From the NCBI GenBank assembly GCA_963729215.1, contig CAVSND010000019.1, positions 62,001 through 126,000 of the forward strand: 64,000 nt of DNA, given 5' to 3'. Every line of letters begins with the position of its first letter. Within the stretch, counting starts at the first letter, position 1. Below are positions 8,778 to 18,179 of this stretch, in pieces. This DNA comes from CAVQJU01 sp963729215. GTDB lineage: Bacteria > Acidobacteriota > Vicinamibacteria > Vicinamibacterales > CAVVIG01. Both the position numbers and the translations under genes were made by a program. A model generated the notes under the pieces. That model ran no database searches. It was given only the letters and a program-made list of their open reading frames with translations, and was not told where the DNA came from.

Positions 8778-9201
8778 CTATCGAGCGGGCACCTGGGTTT
8801 CGGCGCCTGGTCCGCCATCACCCGCCGACGCGCCGGACACGACGCGCCCGTCAGCCAGCGTGACGCGCCGCGCGTCCATCGTGTGCGATCCGTCCCTCGC
8901 CAGGTACCCGTCGACGACGATCGTGTCGCCCGAACTTGAGGTCGCCTTTCTTGAAGCCGCGGCGCGACAGCGCCCCGGGCGAGCCGGCCGACAGCGTCCA
9001 CTTGACGATGGCGCCGCTCTCGTCCTTTACGTCCACGTAGAAGTAAATATGGGGATTGGTCCATTCGACTTTGACGAGCGAGCCGGTGATCCGGAAGGGC
9101 TTCTGACCGTCGAATTCCGCCGCAAACGAGTGGTGGGCGAGCGCCGGCGCGGCTGCGGTCAACGCCGAGACGGCCACGAGGATTGCGAGTCTGGCTTTCA
9201 T
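8778..9201 (-). CDS. DUF6152 family exported protein, one apparent frameshift
   Basis: About 140 residues when repaired. It has a signal peptide ending APALAHHSFAAEF; the HHSFAAEFD motif right after cleavage and the WTNPHIYFYVDVKD segment are typical of DUF6152, a small beta-rich secreted domain of unknown function. Near 8937 a run of three Gs shifts the frame: upstream reads ...RGFKKGDLKFG, and the next frame continues DTIVVDGYLARDGSHTMDA, RRVTLADGR and ends at TAG 8778-8780. Removing one G joins them. The following gene starts 13 bases after that stop. The frame break is most likely a base-calling error, because both halves match the family. Confidence 0.72.
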
Positions 9202-9273
9202 GGATGAACTCCCCCGAAATGAGGATATTATGCCACCTGACCCTTCGGTTTCTTTACTTGAGGGATGTGAATC

Positions 9274-10350
9274 ATGCTGTCACGGCGCTCCGTTCGGCTC
9301 GCGGCGGGTTCAATCCTCTGCGTCAGCCTCCTGGCTTTAGCGGGGCTCCGCGCCGCAAGCGAGACGCTGCCGTCGCAGCTCACGGACCAGGAATTCTGGA
9401 AGCTGAGCTCAGAGTTTTCCGAACCGGACGGGTTCTTCCGATCGGACAACCTGTTGTCCAACGAGGTCTGGCTCCAGCGCGTCATCCCCGATCTCCTCAA
9501 CACGATCAAGACCCCGAGCGTCTACATGGGCGTGGGTCCCGAGCAGAACTTCACGTACATCGCGGCGCTGAAGCCGAAGATGGTGTTCCTTGTGGACGTT
9601 CGACGGGGCAACCTCGATCTTCAGCTGATGTATAAGGCGTTGTTCGAACTGTCGGCCGACCGGGCCGAGTTCGTGTCCCGGCTCTTCTCGAAGAAGCGGC
9701 CGGAGGGCCTCGAGCGCAACGCATCGGCGGCCGAAATCTTCGCGGCGTTCAAGGGCGTCGAATCGAGCGACGCGTTGTACAAGGAAAACCTGAAGGCGAT
9801 CGACGATCAGTTGCTGACCAGGCATCACTTCGCGTTGTCGGACGGCGATGTGCAGGGCGTCGAGTACGTCTACCACGCGTTTTTCAACTTCGGGCCGCAG
9901 TTGAATTACTCGTCGACCGGCGGATTCGGCGGCCGCTATCAGCCGAGCTACGCCGATCTGATGGCGGGGACAGACGAAGCGGGGAATTCGCGCAGCTTTC
10001 TGGCGAACGAAGAGAACTTCAACGTCCTGAAAGCGCTCGAAACGAAAAACCTGATGGTGCCCGTAGTTGGCAACTTCGCGGGACCCAAGGCCATACGAGC
10101 GGTCGGCGAATACCTGAAGTCGCGGGGCGCGACCGTGTCGGCGTTCTATCTCTCGAACGTCGAGCAATACCTGTATCAGGATCGGATCTGGACCAACTTC
10201 TGCCGCAACGTCGCCACGTTGCCGCTCGACCCGACGAGCACATTCATCCGGTCCGTTCGGGGCGGCGGCTTTGGGCCGGGCATGGGGCTCAACTCGGAGT
10301 TGGGCGGCATGCAGGCCGAGGTCAAGGACTGCGGCACGAATGGGCAGTAG
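9274..10350 (+). CDS. Exported protein of unknown function, copy 1 of a duplicated pair (Rossmann-like core?)
   Basis: 358 residues with an N-terminal signal or anchor segment (ILCVSLLALAGLRAASE). The core has a conserved run: FSEPDGFFRSDNLLSNE, then YMGVGPEQNFTYIAALKPK, MVFLVDVRRGNLDLQLMYKA, LFELSADRAEFVSRLFSKKRP and later VVGNFAGPKAIRAVGEYL. The glycine loop (GVGPEQN) followed by a strand ending in an acidic residue (VFLVDVRRGN) looks like a nucleotide- or SAM-binding Rossmann half, but this is pattern-reading. It faintly recalls Leptospira LIC_10091-type proteins. The gene overlaps the hydrolase start by 11 bases. A close paralogue lies on the other side of that hydrolase at 11308-12369. 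ATG 9274 follows GAGGG, making it a sound start. Confidence 0.65.
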   Translation: MLSRRSVRLAAGSILCVSLLALAGLRAASETLPSQLTDQEFWKLSSEFSEPDGFFRSDNLLSNEVWLQRVIPDLLNTIKTPSVYMGVGPEQNFTYIAALKPKMVFLVDVRRGNLDLQLMYKALFELSADRAEFVSRLFSKKRPEGLERNASAAEIFAAFKGVESSDALYKENLKAIDDQLLTRHHFALSDGDVQGVEYVYHAFFNFGPQLNYSSTGGFGGRYQPSYADLMAGTDEAGNSRSFLANEENFNVLKALETKNLMVPVVGNFAGPKAIRAVGEYLKSRGATVSAFYLSNVEQYLYQDRIWTNFCRNVATLPLDPTSTFIRSVRGGGFGPGMGLNSELGGMQAEVKDCGTNGQ

Positions 10351-11311
10351 GTCGACAGGCCTCAGGCCTGGCCGGCTCTTCCTTCTCTACGGTGGCATCG
10401 TCTTTCTCCTGTTCGTGGCCGTGCCAGCGGCCGTCTATTTTGCGACCGATCCCGAACGGCTCGAGTTGGACGACGCGGCCCGGCGCTCCGCGCCAGGACA
10501 GTTCGCGCGGCTGAGCGATGGCTACACGCACTACGAAATCGGCGGGCCGACCGACGGTCCGGTCGTCGTGCTCGCGGCTGGCGCCACCGTCCCGTACTAC
10601 ATCTGGGACCCGACGTTCATGGCACTCACAGGCGCGGGCTTCCGCGTCCTCAGATACGACTACTACGGCCGGGGGTACTCGGATCGTCCCGATATCCCGT
10701 TCACACAGGATCTGTACGTCCGTCAGCTCACGCAGTTGCTCGAGTTCCTGCACATCACGCAGCCCATCGACCTCGCGGGACTCTCATTCGGCGGATCGGT
10801 CATCACCACGATCGCCGATCGCCATCCGGCGCGTATTCGATCGCTGATCTACATGGACCCCGCATTTCGCTCGCCGCAGGCGCTGTCGCCGCTCGAGTCG
10901 ATGCCGCGGCTGTGGGGTTTCATCACGGCCATCCTGAATGAGCGGTTGTGGGCGGACGGCCAGCTCGACGACTTCCTGTATCCGCAGCGCTTTCCCGACT
11001 GGCCCGATCGCTACCGGGTGCAGCTGCAGTACCGCGGGTTTCGACGCGCCCGCCTGTCCGACCTGACGGCGAACACCAACTACGATCAGCGCGACGAGGT
11101 GCAACGGGTGGGACGGTCGCGCCGGCCGGTGCTCGTCGTGTGGGGCAAGCAGGATCCCAACGTGCCCTTCGAATTCAGCGAGGCATTGATGCAGCAGATG
11201 CCGTACGCGCGTCTGCTGGCCGTCGAGGATGCCGGCCACCTGCCCCAGTGGGAGAAGCCCGACGTCGTGCAGCCGGCGCTGGTGGCGTTTCTTCGTGAGG
11301 TGGGCCACTGA
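10340..11311 (+). CDS. Membrane-anchored alpha/beta hydrolase
   Basis: 323 residues. A single N-terminal hydrophobic segment (LFLLYGGIVFLLFVAVPAAVYF) should anchor or export it. The catalytic core has a nucleophile elbow GLSFGGS, the acid in WGKQDPNVPF and the histidine in DAGHLPQWE, in the order expected of the fold, with YDYYGRGYSDRP as the conserved strand before the elbow. Substrate unknown; the sequence resembles esterase/haloalkane dehalogenase-like members generally. The ATG sits inside the last codons of the upstream gene (11-base overlap), and its own TGA overlaps the start of the downstream paralogue, so the three proteins are translationally coupled and likely work together at the cell envelope. 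Confidence 0.82.
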   Translation: MGSRSTGLRPGRLFLLYGGIVFLLFVAVPAAVYFATDPERLELDDAARRSAPGQFARLSDGYTHYEIGGPTDGPVVVLAAGATVPYYIWDPTFMALTGAGFRVLRYDYYGRGYSDRPDIPFTQDLYVRQLTQLLEFLHITQPIDLAGLSFGGSVITTIADRHPARIRSLIYMDPAFRSPQALSPLESMPRLWGFITAILNERLWADGQLDDFLYPQRFPDWPDRYRVQLQYRGFRRARLSDLTANTNYDQRDEVQRVGRSRRPVLVVWGKQDPNVPFEFSEALMQQMPYARLLAVEDAGHLPQWEKPDVVQPALVAFLREVGH

Positions 11312-12369
11312 AGACGTTCGCGGCTGCCGTCGTCCTGACCCTGGCGATGGTCGCCGGACTGAGCCGGACGACCGCCGCGGATCTGCCGGCGCGGCTCGGC
11401 GATCAGGAATACTGGCAGCTGCTGTCGGACTTCTCCGAGCCCAACGGCAACTTCCGCTCGGACAACCTGGTGTCGAACGAGATTCGGTTCCAGGACGTGA
11501 TTCCGGAACTGCTACGGAACACGAAGCTGGGCGGCATCTACATCGGCGTCGGTCCGGAGCAGAACTTCACCTACATCGCGTCGTTGCGGCCCCGGATGGC
11601 CTTCATCCTGGATGTACGTCGGGGCAACGTCGATCTTCACCTGATGTACAAGGCGCTGTTCGAGCTCTCAGCAGACCGCGCCGACTTCGTGTCGAAGCTG
11701 CTGTCGAGGAGACGCCCGGAGGGGCTCACGCTGTCGTCGACGGCGGCGCAGATTTTCAGCGCGTTCTCGAAGGTCGAGGCGAACGAGCGCTATTCGACCG
11801 ACACGCTTGTCGCCATCCGCAATCAGCTCGTCACGGAGCACCATTTCCCTCTGAGCGGTGAGGATCTGATGCGCATCGAATCGATCTACCGCGTGTTCTT
11901 TCTCGCGGGGACAAGAATTCAGTACTCGCCGTACGGGAGCTTCGGTGGAACGGTTCAACCGAGTTACGCGGATCTCATGACCGCGTCGGATCAGGCGGGC
12001 CAGGCCCGCAGCTATCTGGCGACCGAGCAGGCGTTCCGCTTCATGAAGGATCTCGAGCGCCGGAACGCGCTGGTGCCGATCGTGGGCGACTTCGCCGGCC
12101 CGAAAGCCCTTCGAGCCATCGGCCGCTTCGCAGCGCGCCGGGGCGCGGCGATCTCGGCGTTTTACGTGTCGAACGTCGAGGAGTACCTGCGCCAGGACGG
12201 GACGTGGCCGCGGTTCTGCGCCAATGTGGCCGCGCTGCCGCGCGCCGACGGCAGTTCGTTCATCCGCGCCGTCCGGAATACGGAGCCCGGCTTCCCGGTC
12301 GAGGGATTCGTGATGCGCCTCGACCCGATCGCCAACGAGATCCGGCAGTGCGCGGGCGGCCGTGGCTAG
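11308..12369 (+). CDS. Exported protein of unknown function, copy 2 of the duplicated pair, apparent CTG start
   Basis: About 353 residues, clearly paralogous to 9274-10350: shared blocks include FSEPNGNFRSDNLVSNE, YIGVGPEQNFTYIASLRPR, LFELSADRADFVSKLLSRRRP and VGDFAGPKALRAIGRF. The first in-frame ATG (11347) would remove half of the signal peptide. Reading from CTG at 11308 gives an ideal one (LKTFAAAVVLTLAMVAGLSRTTAAD); the CTG overlaps the hydrolase TGA as CTGA and has GAGG seven bases upstream. I therefore take CTG as the start, or as a miscalled ATG/GTG. Differences from copy 1 cluster in the middle (residues about 160-210) and at the C-terminus. The function is unknown, but keeping two diverged copies around one hydrolase suggests a heteromeric or substrate-specialised arrangement. 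Confidence 0.63.
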   Translation: MKTFAAAVVLTLAMVAGLSRTTAADLPARLGDQEYWQLLSDFSEPNGNFRSDNLVSNEIRFQDVIPELLRNTKLGGIYIGVGPEQNFTYIASLRPRMAFILDVRRGNVDLHLMYKALFELSADRADFVSKLLSRRRPEGLTLSSTAAQIFSAFSKVEANERYSTDTLVAIRNQLVTEHHFPLSGEDLMRIESIYRVFFLAGTRIQYSPYGSFGGTVQPSYADLMTASDQAGQARSYLATEQAFRFMKDLERRNALVPIVGDFAGPKALRAIGRFAARRGAAISAFYVSNVEEYLRQDGTWPRFCANVAALPRADGSSFIRAVRNTEPGFPVEGFVMRLDPIANEIRQCAGGRG

Positions 12370-12412
12370 CAGGCTAGTGTGTCTGCTGAAGAACGCAGTT
12401 TGAAGCAATACC

Positions 12413-12466
12413 GTAGCGGACGGCTTGAGCCGAACGGCGAACGTCCGAATTCAAGGCGGACGTTAC
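12413..12466. repeat. REP-like double-hairpin element, diverged copy A
   Basis: A 54-bp sequence that starts GTAGCGGACGGCTT and ends AAGGCGGACGTTAC. It is the reverse orientation of the element seen at 22754 and 38303, with about ten substitutions. Both hairpins are still recognisable (GGCTTGAGCC and the imperfect CGTCCG/CGGACG arms). It lies in the 149-bp gap between convergent genes ending at 12369 and 12519; I see nothing else in that gap. Confidence 0.7.
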
Positions 12467-12518
12467 GCGCTGACAATGCTTGCGTTCTACATTCAGGGCG
12501 GTGCTTCCCAGCGCCCTG

Positions 12519-14612
12519 CTAGCGCACGTACAGCTCGAGCCTCGGGAACGCGAAGCGGCTCGCGACGTTGTCGATGATGTTGATCTGGCAGGTGTAGAGA
12601 CCGGGCTTGAAGCTGTCGGCCGGGATTTCGAACTGGAAGATGGCGGCGTGCCGATCGGCGGCGTCGATCCGGGTCCGCTCGACAACCGGCGTCTCGAACA
12701 CCTTGACGCGCCCCCGATAGAACGCGAGGCTCGTCTGCACCTGGGGCGAGCCGTTCTCCTGCGCGGGGTCGTAGACCTCATAGTACAGATAGAGCTTCTG
12801 ATTCCGGCCGACGATGTGCGTCAGGTTGGGCACGAGTTCCCGGCCGTCCCGCACGAGCGGGCTCTCCGTCTTGCGGCCGGATGCATTCTGCAACTGCGTG
12901 CCGAGGACGACCGAGCTGACCTTCACCGGCGCCTGCTTGAGCTCCGGCACGACGATCTTTGTTTCGAACGTGCCCATCTGGCCGGTCGAGTTCTCGCGGA
13001 CCGCAATCTTCACCGAGAAACGGCCCGGCGGCAGCGCGACGCCTGTCTGGTAGAGGACTTGCCTGGCGGCGAGACCGTCCGCGCCGGCGGGCGGCACGGT
13101 CATCGTGTCGCGAATGCGTCCGACCGGAAAGTTCCGCTCGTCGCGCACGATGCCCGCCACGTCGAGCGTGATCTTCTCCTGGCCCTTGGCCGGCGGGACC
13201 GCCGACCCCGGGACGGCCAGCGACACCGGCACGTAGTACCGATCGGGCGCGAGCCTGAACCAGCCCGCCGTGACGAACATCGGGATGTCGGTGGCGGGAA
13301 TCTGCATCGCGAGCTGTTCCTGCAGCTGCACTTCGCGATCGGATTTCGCCGTATGGGCGAAGTCCCGGTCCGCGTAGTAGCCTTCGCGGGCATCGACCTT
13401 CGCATCGGACTTGCCGCGCAGCCGAACGGTGATGCGGCGATATCGTCCGTCCCTGTCTCCGTTGGTGCTGGCGTACCCAAGGATGTAGTACGACGAGATG
13501 TCTTTCGTCACCTGGCCGAACGCCTCGCCGAAATCATTGGCGTCGAGAAACGCCGTCCCGCCGGTATCGGCCGCCAGCGTGGTCAGGGTCTCCTGCTGCG
13601 CGGCGAGCGTCGAGAATTGGCTGGCGACGGCCGACCCGGTGAACGCGCTCAGGCCGCCGCGGCTGCCCTGGCGTGCGCTTCCGCCTGGAACGATCGCCTG
13701 CAGGCCGCGCGCATCTACGGGGTAGATCGCGACGTTCGCGCGCACGGCCGCGTTGACGGCCGCGCGCAGCTCCACCTGGTTGTCCGTGCCGTTACGCTGC
13801 ATGCCGGCGCTGAAATAAAGGATGGCTTTCTTCTGCTGAATGGGCGCAAGCGCTTCGGCCAGCGTCTTCAGCGCGCGCAGGCGGACGTCGTTGTTGAACG
13901 TGTCGAGTTCCTGCGCGCTTGCGTCGGCCGTCGTCGTATCGTCGGTCTGGGACGCCGCCTCGTCGGTTGCCGCGGTGCTGGCGTCAACGGAAGCGAACGC
14001 CGTGCCGCTGGCGCCCGAGAATGTCTGAAGCGCCGACTGGACCTGCTCCTTGTCGCTCGTGAAGTCCGTCAGAACCTGAAGGCTCGAGCCAATCGACGCG
14101 ACCGCCACCAGATCCGCCGGTGTCATCTGTTCGTTCACCCATTTGATGGCCGAGTCGGCAGCCTTCTGCACGTCTTCGGGCTGCATGGAGCTGGTATCGA
14201 ACAGCAGCGTGAGCAGGCGATGCCCGGCGACGTCCTCTGATGTGAGCGGCGCAGGCGGAACGATCCCCGCGGCAGTCTGCGCGGCCGCGCCGCCAGGACT
14301 GACACGTACGGTTCCCCCCGCGGAGGCGCCGGCCAGGACCGATGCGCGCTCGATGGGGCGGGCCGTCCCGGAAATCTGCTCGAAAGCAAACGTGAGGATC
14401 TGCTGCGGCTTGCCGTCCTCGAGCAGCTGAAAGTCGTCCGAGGTCAGCCCCGTCACCACGGCGCCTTTCCTGTCGCGCACGACGACATCCACGAGAATCA
14501 GGTTGACGGTGCTGCGGAACACCGGAGCAGGCGGGGGCGTCGTTTGCTGTCCACCGAGGCCGACGGCGATCGACAGCAGCACGACGACGATGCACGCGTG
14601 AATCCAGCGCAT
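12519..14612 (-). CDS. VWFA-related Acidobacterial domain protein, exported
   Basis: 697 residues with a signal peptide (IVVVLLSIAVGLGGQ). The N-terminal segment FRSTVNLILVDVVVRDRKG, VVTGLTSDDFQLLEDGKPQ and the following von Willebrand A fold (LLTLLFDTSSM ... AILYFSAGM ... IYPVDARGL) are diagnostic of the Acidobacteriota-specific VWFA family (TIGR03436-like). The canonical MIDAS DxSxS is changed to DTSSM, so metal binding is possible but altered. The second half (about 440-697) is a set of beta-sandwich repeats ending in RFAFPRLELYVR. Such proteins are secreted or outer-membrane associated with unknown role. It starts one base after the stop of the large TonB receptor gene, so the two are translationally coupled. 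Confidence 0.85.
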   Translation of the reverse strand: MRWIHACIVVVLLSIAVGLGGQQTTPPPAPVFRSTVNLILVDVVVRDRKGAVVTGLTSDDFQLLEDGKPQQILTFAFEQISGTARPIERASVLAGASAGGTVRVSPGGAAAQTAAGIVPPAPLTSEDVAGHRLLTLLFDTSSMQPEDVQKAADSAIKWVNEQMTPADLVAVASIGSSLQVLTDFTSDKEQVQSALQTFSGASGTAFASVDASTAATDEAASQTDDTTTADASAQELDTFNNDVRLRALKTLAEALAPIQQKKAILYFSAGMQRNGTDNQVELRAAVNAAVRANVAIYPVDARGLQAIVPGGSARQGSRGGLSAFTGSAVASQFSTLAAQQETLTTLAADTGGTAFLDANDFGEAFGQVTKDISSYYILGYASTNGDRDGRYRRITVRLRGKSDAKVDAREGYYADRDFAHTAKSDREVQLQEQLAMQIPATDIPMFVTAGWFRLAPDRYYVPVSLAVPGSAVPPAKGQEKITLDVAGIVRDERNFPVGRIRDTMTVPPAGADGLAARQVLYQTGVALPPGRFSVKIAVRENSTGQMGTFETKIVVPELKQAPVKVSSVVLGTQLQNASGRKTESPLVRDGRELVPNLTHIVGRNQKLYLYYEVYDPAQENGSPQVQTSLAFYRGRVKVFETPVVERTRIDAADRHAAIFQFEIPADSFKPGLYTCQINIIDNVASRFAFPRLELYVR

Positions 14613-14613
14613 G

Positions 14614-17600
14614 CTAAAACCTGAACCGCAGGCTCATGGTGACGGCGCGCATGGGTTTGGCCGCGATCACGTTGCCGAAGGTCTGTGAATTGATGTCCGT
14701 GTCGAGCACGGTCCACTGGACGGTGTTCAGCAGGTTCGTCGCGTTGATCTGCAGCGTGACAGCCCGATTGCCGTTCAGCCGGATGTCCCGCACGAGCGTG
14801 CCGTTCAGCTGACGCCCGCTGGGACCGATGATCATGTTGCGCGAGGCGTTGCCGAACATGCCTGGCACGGGAGGCGCGAACGCCCTGGTGTTGAAGAAGT
14901 TCGTCAGCGTCGGATCGCTCAGTTGGATCGTTCCTCCCGTGTAGTCGGCTCGCAGCGAGCAATTCGTGCCCTGCGCGATGTCGGTGGCCGCCCCGCAGAC
15001 GCGGGCGGTGAAGGGCGTACCGGACTGTGCCGTGAAGTTCGCCGTGACGGTCCACCCGCCGAGCACGGTTGAGAACAGCCCGCCTTTGTCGAGCCATCGG
15101 CGGTTCGCCCCGAACGGCAGCTCCGCCACGAACGTCGCCGCGAACTGCTGGCGGCGATCGAAGTTGGACAGCGCCCATTCGGCAGCGGGATTGTTCGGGT
15201 CCTGCTCGACGATGGTGCTCGACGATCCGAGCGACGGTGTGTTGTCCATGGACTTGCTCACCGTGTACGACGCGGATCCGGCCATGCCGTGCGCAAGCCG
15301 CCTCGTGAGCTGGAAGTTGGCAAGGTTGAGAATCGAGCGGCCGTCCGACGCCTCCCACGTGAACGGCTGCACGTCCGGAATCGAGAGCGTGCCGTCCGGC
15401 CCTCTGTTCGGCGCGCTGAGTAAGTCGAGGTCCAACCCCTTGACTCCCGTGTAGCCGGCGGCGACATTCCAGCTCTGTGTCAGGTCCCTGCTGAAGCTGG
15501 CGTTCCACGTCTGGATGAGGCCCAGTCCATACGTCCTGTCGATGCCCCAGTTGTTCGTCGTCGATGCCGACGAGGCGAGGAGGGCGTTCTCGATGTCGAG
15601 CGTGGGCTCGAGACCGCCGACGACGGTTTCGGTGACCGCCGCCGGCGGCTGCTCGCCGAGCCGGCGTGCAATGCTGGCGTAGGACGAGGGATTGTAGGTG
15701 ATGCTGTATCCGGCGCGCACAATCGTGCCCCTGACGGGCCGGTAGGCGACGGCGACGCGCGGACCGACGTTGTTCCAGTCCGTGTTGATCAGGCCGGCGG
15801 GGAAGGGCCCGGTGAACGGTCCAACGCCGCCCGCCTGCACCGGGACGACGGACGTGAACCCGGGCGCGGCGTCGAGATTGGCGAGCAGTCCGTTGGCCTC
15901 GGTGTAGGGCATGACCAGCTCGTAGCGGAGGCCCAGGTTGAACGTGAGTTTCGAGCTCTTCTGCCAGTTGTCTTCCACGTACGCGTCGAAGGATCGGCCG
16001 CGCAGCTGCGTGGTGCCGCCGACCTGGAGCGCGGCCTGCTGGGGAAGTCCGAGCAGGAAGTCTGCGAACGCGGCGCCGCTTCCGGCGCTTTCGGAGACAG
16101 GAATCCCGCCGGCCGAGTAGAGTCCCGTAAACGTGTAGGCGCCCGGCGCGTTCGTATTGAGCTCGCCCGTGCTGCGATCGAGACGGTAGTCGGCGCCGAA
16201 ACGAAGCTGATGTTTTGTGAACGGGTGCAACCACACGTAACCCGCGGTGATTCTGGTGTCCGTGCGCGATGTGGCCGGCGCATTCGAGACGCCCGTGAAA
16301 CCAGTGAACGACAAACGAGGCACGCCCCAGTTCTGCGGATCCGTGGATGCCGCGGTCGGATAGTTGATGCCCGCGAGGCCGCCGACATCCTGCACGTTCG
16401 CAAACGCGTTGGTGGACTCGCTGCGCGCGTGCGCGATGTTGACGCTGAACGTGTTCACCGTCCGGTTGTGGACGATGTTCAGCGACAGCGGCACCGTCAG
16501 GCTCGTGTTCGTATTGGTGCCGCCGAGGCCGGGAAAGACGTTCAGCGCTTCGTTCTCGGTGCGCCGGTACCTGAAGCTGTCCCTGCAGGATGATGTTCGT
16601 GCCGCGCCCGCCCCGGCCTCCGGCGCCGCCAAATCCTCCACGGCCGCCGAAGCCGCCGCCGCGACCGCCGCCGAACCCGCGGCCGTTCTGCGGAACAGTA
16701 GGTGAAAGGTTCTGCGTGAACCGCAAGCTGATGCTGTCAGACGAGGAACGGGCCACCGTTGACGTGTGGTAGTTGAGCCGATCGCCCGGCAGGTTGGGCG
16801 CCGGAATGAACCCCAGCAGGTACTGGGCCGCAGGGTTCATCATGCTCGCCGGAATCTGGTTGCCCGCGAACGGCTGACCGGTTGACGGGTTGAACAGCTG
16901 GATGGCGCTGCCGGAGAAGTCGCCCGTTCGCATGGCCGCCGTCGGGACGGTTGCATATTGATCGAAGGCGTTGTCCGACCGATTGCCTGTGTAGTTCACT
17001 TGAAAATTCGACCGCCGGTTGGTGTCTTTGTAGAGTCCGGGAATCTTCAGCGGTCCTCCGAATGTGGCGCCGAACGTGTTCTGCGCGAACCCGGGCTGCG
17101 TGGCGGGGACAAGAGGATTGATTTGATAGGGCGGCGTGTTGAGCGCCGACCCTCCGAAGGTGTACGTCGCCGTCCCCTGGTACGGGCTCTGGCCCCGCGC
17201 GCCCCGGCCGCCCAGCACGAATCCGCCCGGTCCGCCGGCGCGTCCCGCTCCGCCACCGCGTCCGCCGCCGAATTGTCCGGGCTGTCCGGCCGCGCCGTCG
17301 CCGAATGCCGCACCGGCCGCTGGTCCGAAGCCCTGGGCAAACTGGCCGCTTGCCGGGTCGAATTGTCCAAGCGCGATGGCCTGTGCCCGTTCGTTCATCA
17401 GGCCGCGGTCGAGACTCGTCGCATCGCCGTTTCCGGAAATGGCGACGGCCTCCGACTGCGCGCTCTGCAGGGAAAATCCCGCCGGCAACAAACGCGCGGC
17501 ATCCGACGAATCGTCGGACGGCAGCAGGCTGGAGGTCGCTTCGCCGTTGGCATCGGCCTGGACGTTGAGAGTCTGAAAACCTTGACCGCCGCCTGGTTCC

Positions 17601-18063
17601 ACGTCCGGGATTCGGACGCCCGGCGCGGTCGGCTTCAGGAGCTGGCAGTGGCGACCGGCGCCGATGGCGGACGGCGGGGAACGAGTGCGAGCTGAAAGTC
17701 GGCCGCCGTGTCGCACGGTGGATCGCCGAGCGCGATCGTTTTTTCTGACGTCGTGAAGGCCGTCAACTCGGCGGCAACCCTGTAACTGATATTGGGCGCG
17801 ACGAGAATCGAGAAGGTGCCGTCAACGTTCGTCGACGTCGCGGCCTTCAGCGCGTCGCCGGCGTGAACCACGACAGACGCGCCGGGCAACGGATCCCGGC
17901 CGCTGGTGACCCGTCCGGTCACTCGGCACGACGGACCCGCCGGCGGCTGAGCGGGTGCGGCGGATTGAGGCTCAGGCGGCGCGCCCGCCGACGCGCCGGC
18001 CACGCCCGCGGCGACAAGGCCCAGGACGAACCAGATTCGTGTGCATCCCGCCAGGCTCCGCAA
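14614..18063 (-). CDS. Oar-like TonB-dependent receptor, about 1,150 residues, two apparent frameshifts
   Basis: Three reading-frame pieces read as one gene. Piece 1 (18063 to about 17646): signal peptide and a carboxypeptidase-regulatory-like domain (CRVTGRVTSGRDPLPGASV ... YRVAAELTAF). Piece 2 (to about 16582): an Ala/Gly-rich linker, plug features (NTFGATFGGPLKIPG, RSNFQVNYTGNRS) and two Gly/Arg-rich stretches. Piece 3 (to 14614): the barrel, with LRFGADYRLD, GLRYELVMPY, SNFDRRQQFAATFVAELPFG and the terminal aromatic strand TMSLRFRF. One base is missing near 17646 and one G is extra near 16582. Oar-type receptors in Acidobacteriota are thought to import oligomers or act in adhesion; no substrate can be assigned. 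The VWFA gene follows immediately. Upstream, 18064-18179 is an untranslated gap with no clear promoter. Confidence 0.85.
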
Positions 18064-18179
18064 AGTCAGACCTGCATCTCCATACGTCTCCGCAGGTGCA
18101 GGCGTTTAGATGACGAATCCTTATGTCTTCCTGGCGGGCGGCATCAGGCCGCTTTGGCGACGTGCCGCCGACGGCTCAT

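Noticed and set aside
12519..14612. VWFA protein as a batA or moxR partner
   Set aside because: The N-terminal motif and the lack of BatA helices place it in the Acidobacteriota VWFA secreted family; no MoxR is near it.
14498..16570. Continuation of the middle receptor frame to 14498 as a separate protein
   Set aside because: After about 16582 the frame turns into Arg/His/Gln-rich noise, while the neighbouring frame carries the barrel; a one-base indel explains both.
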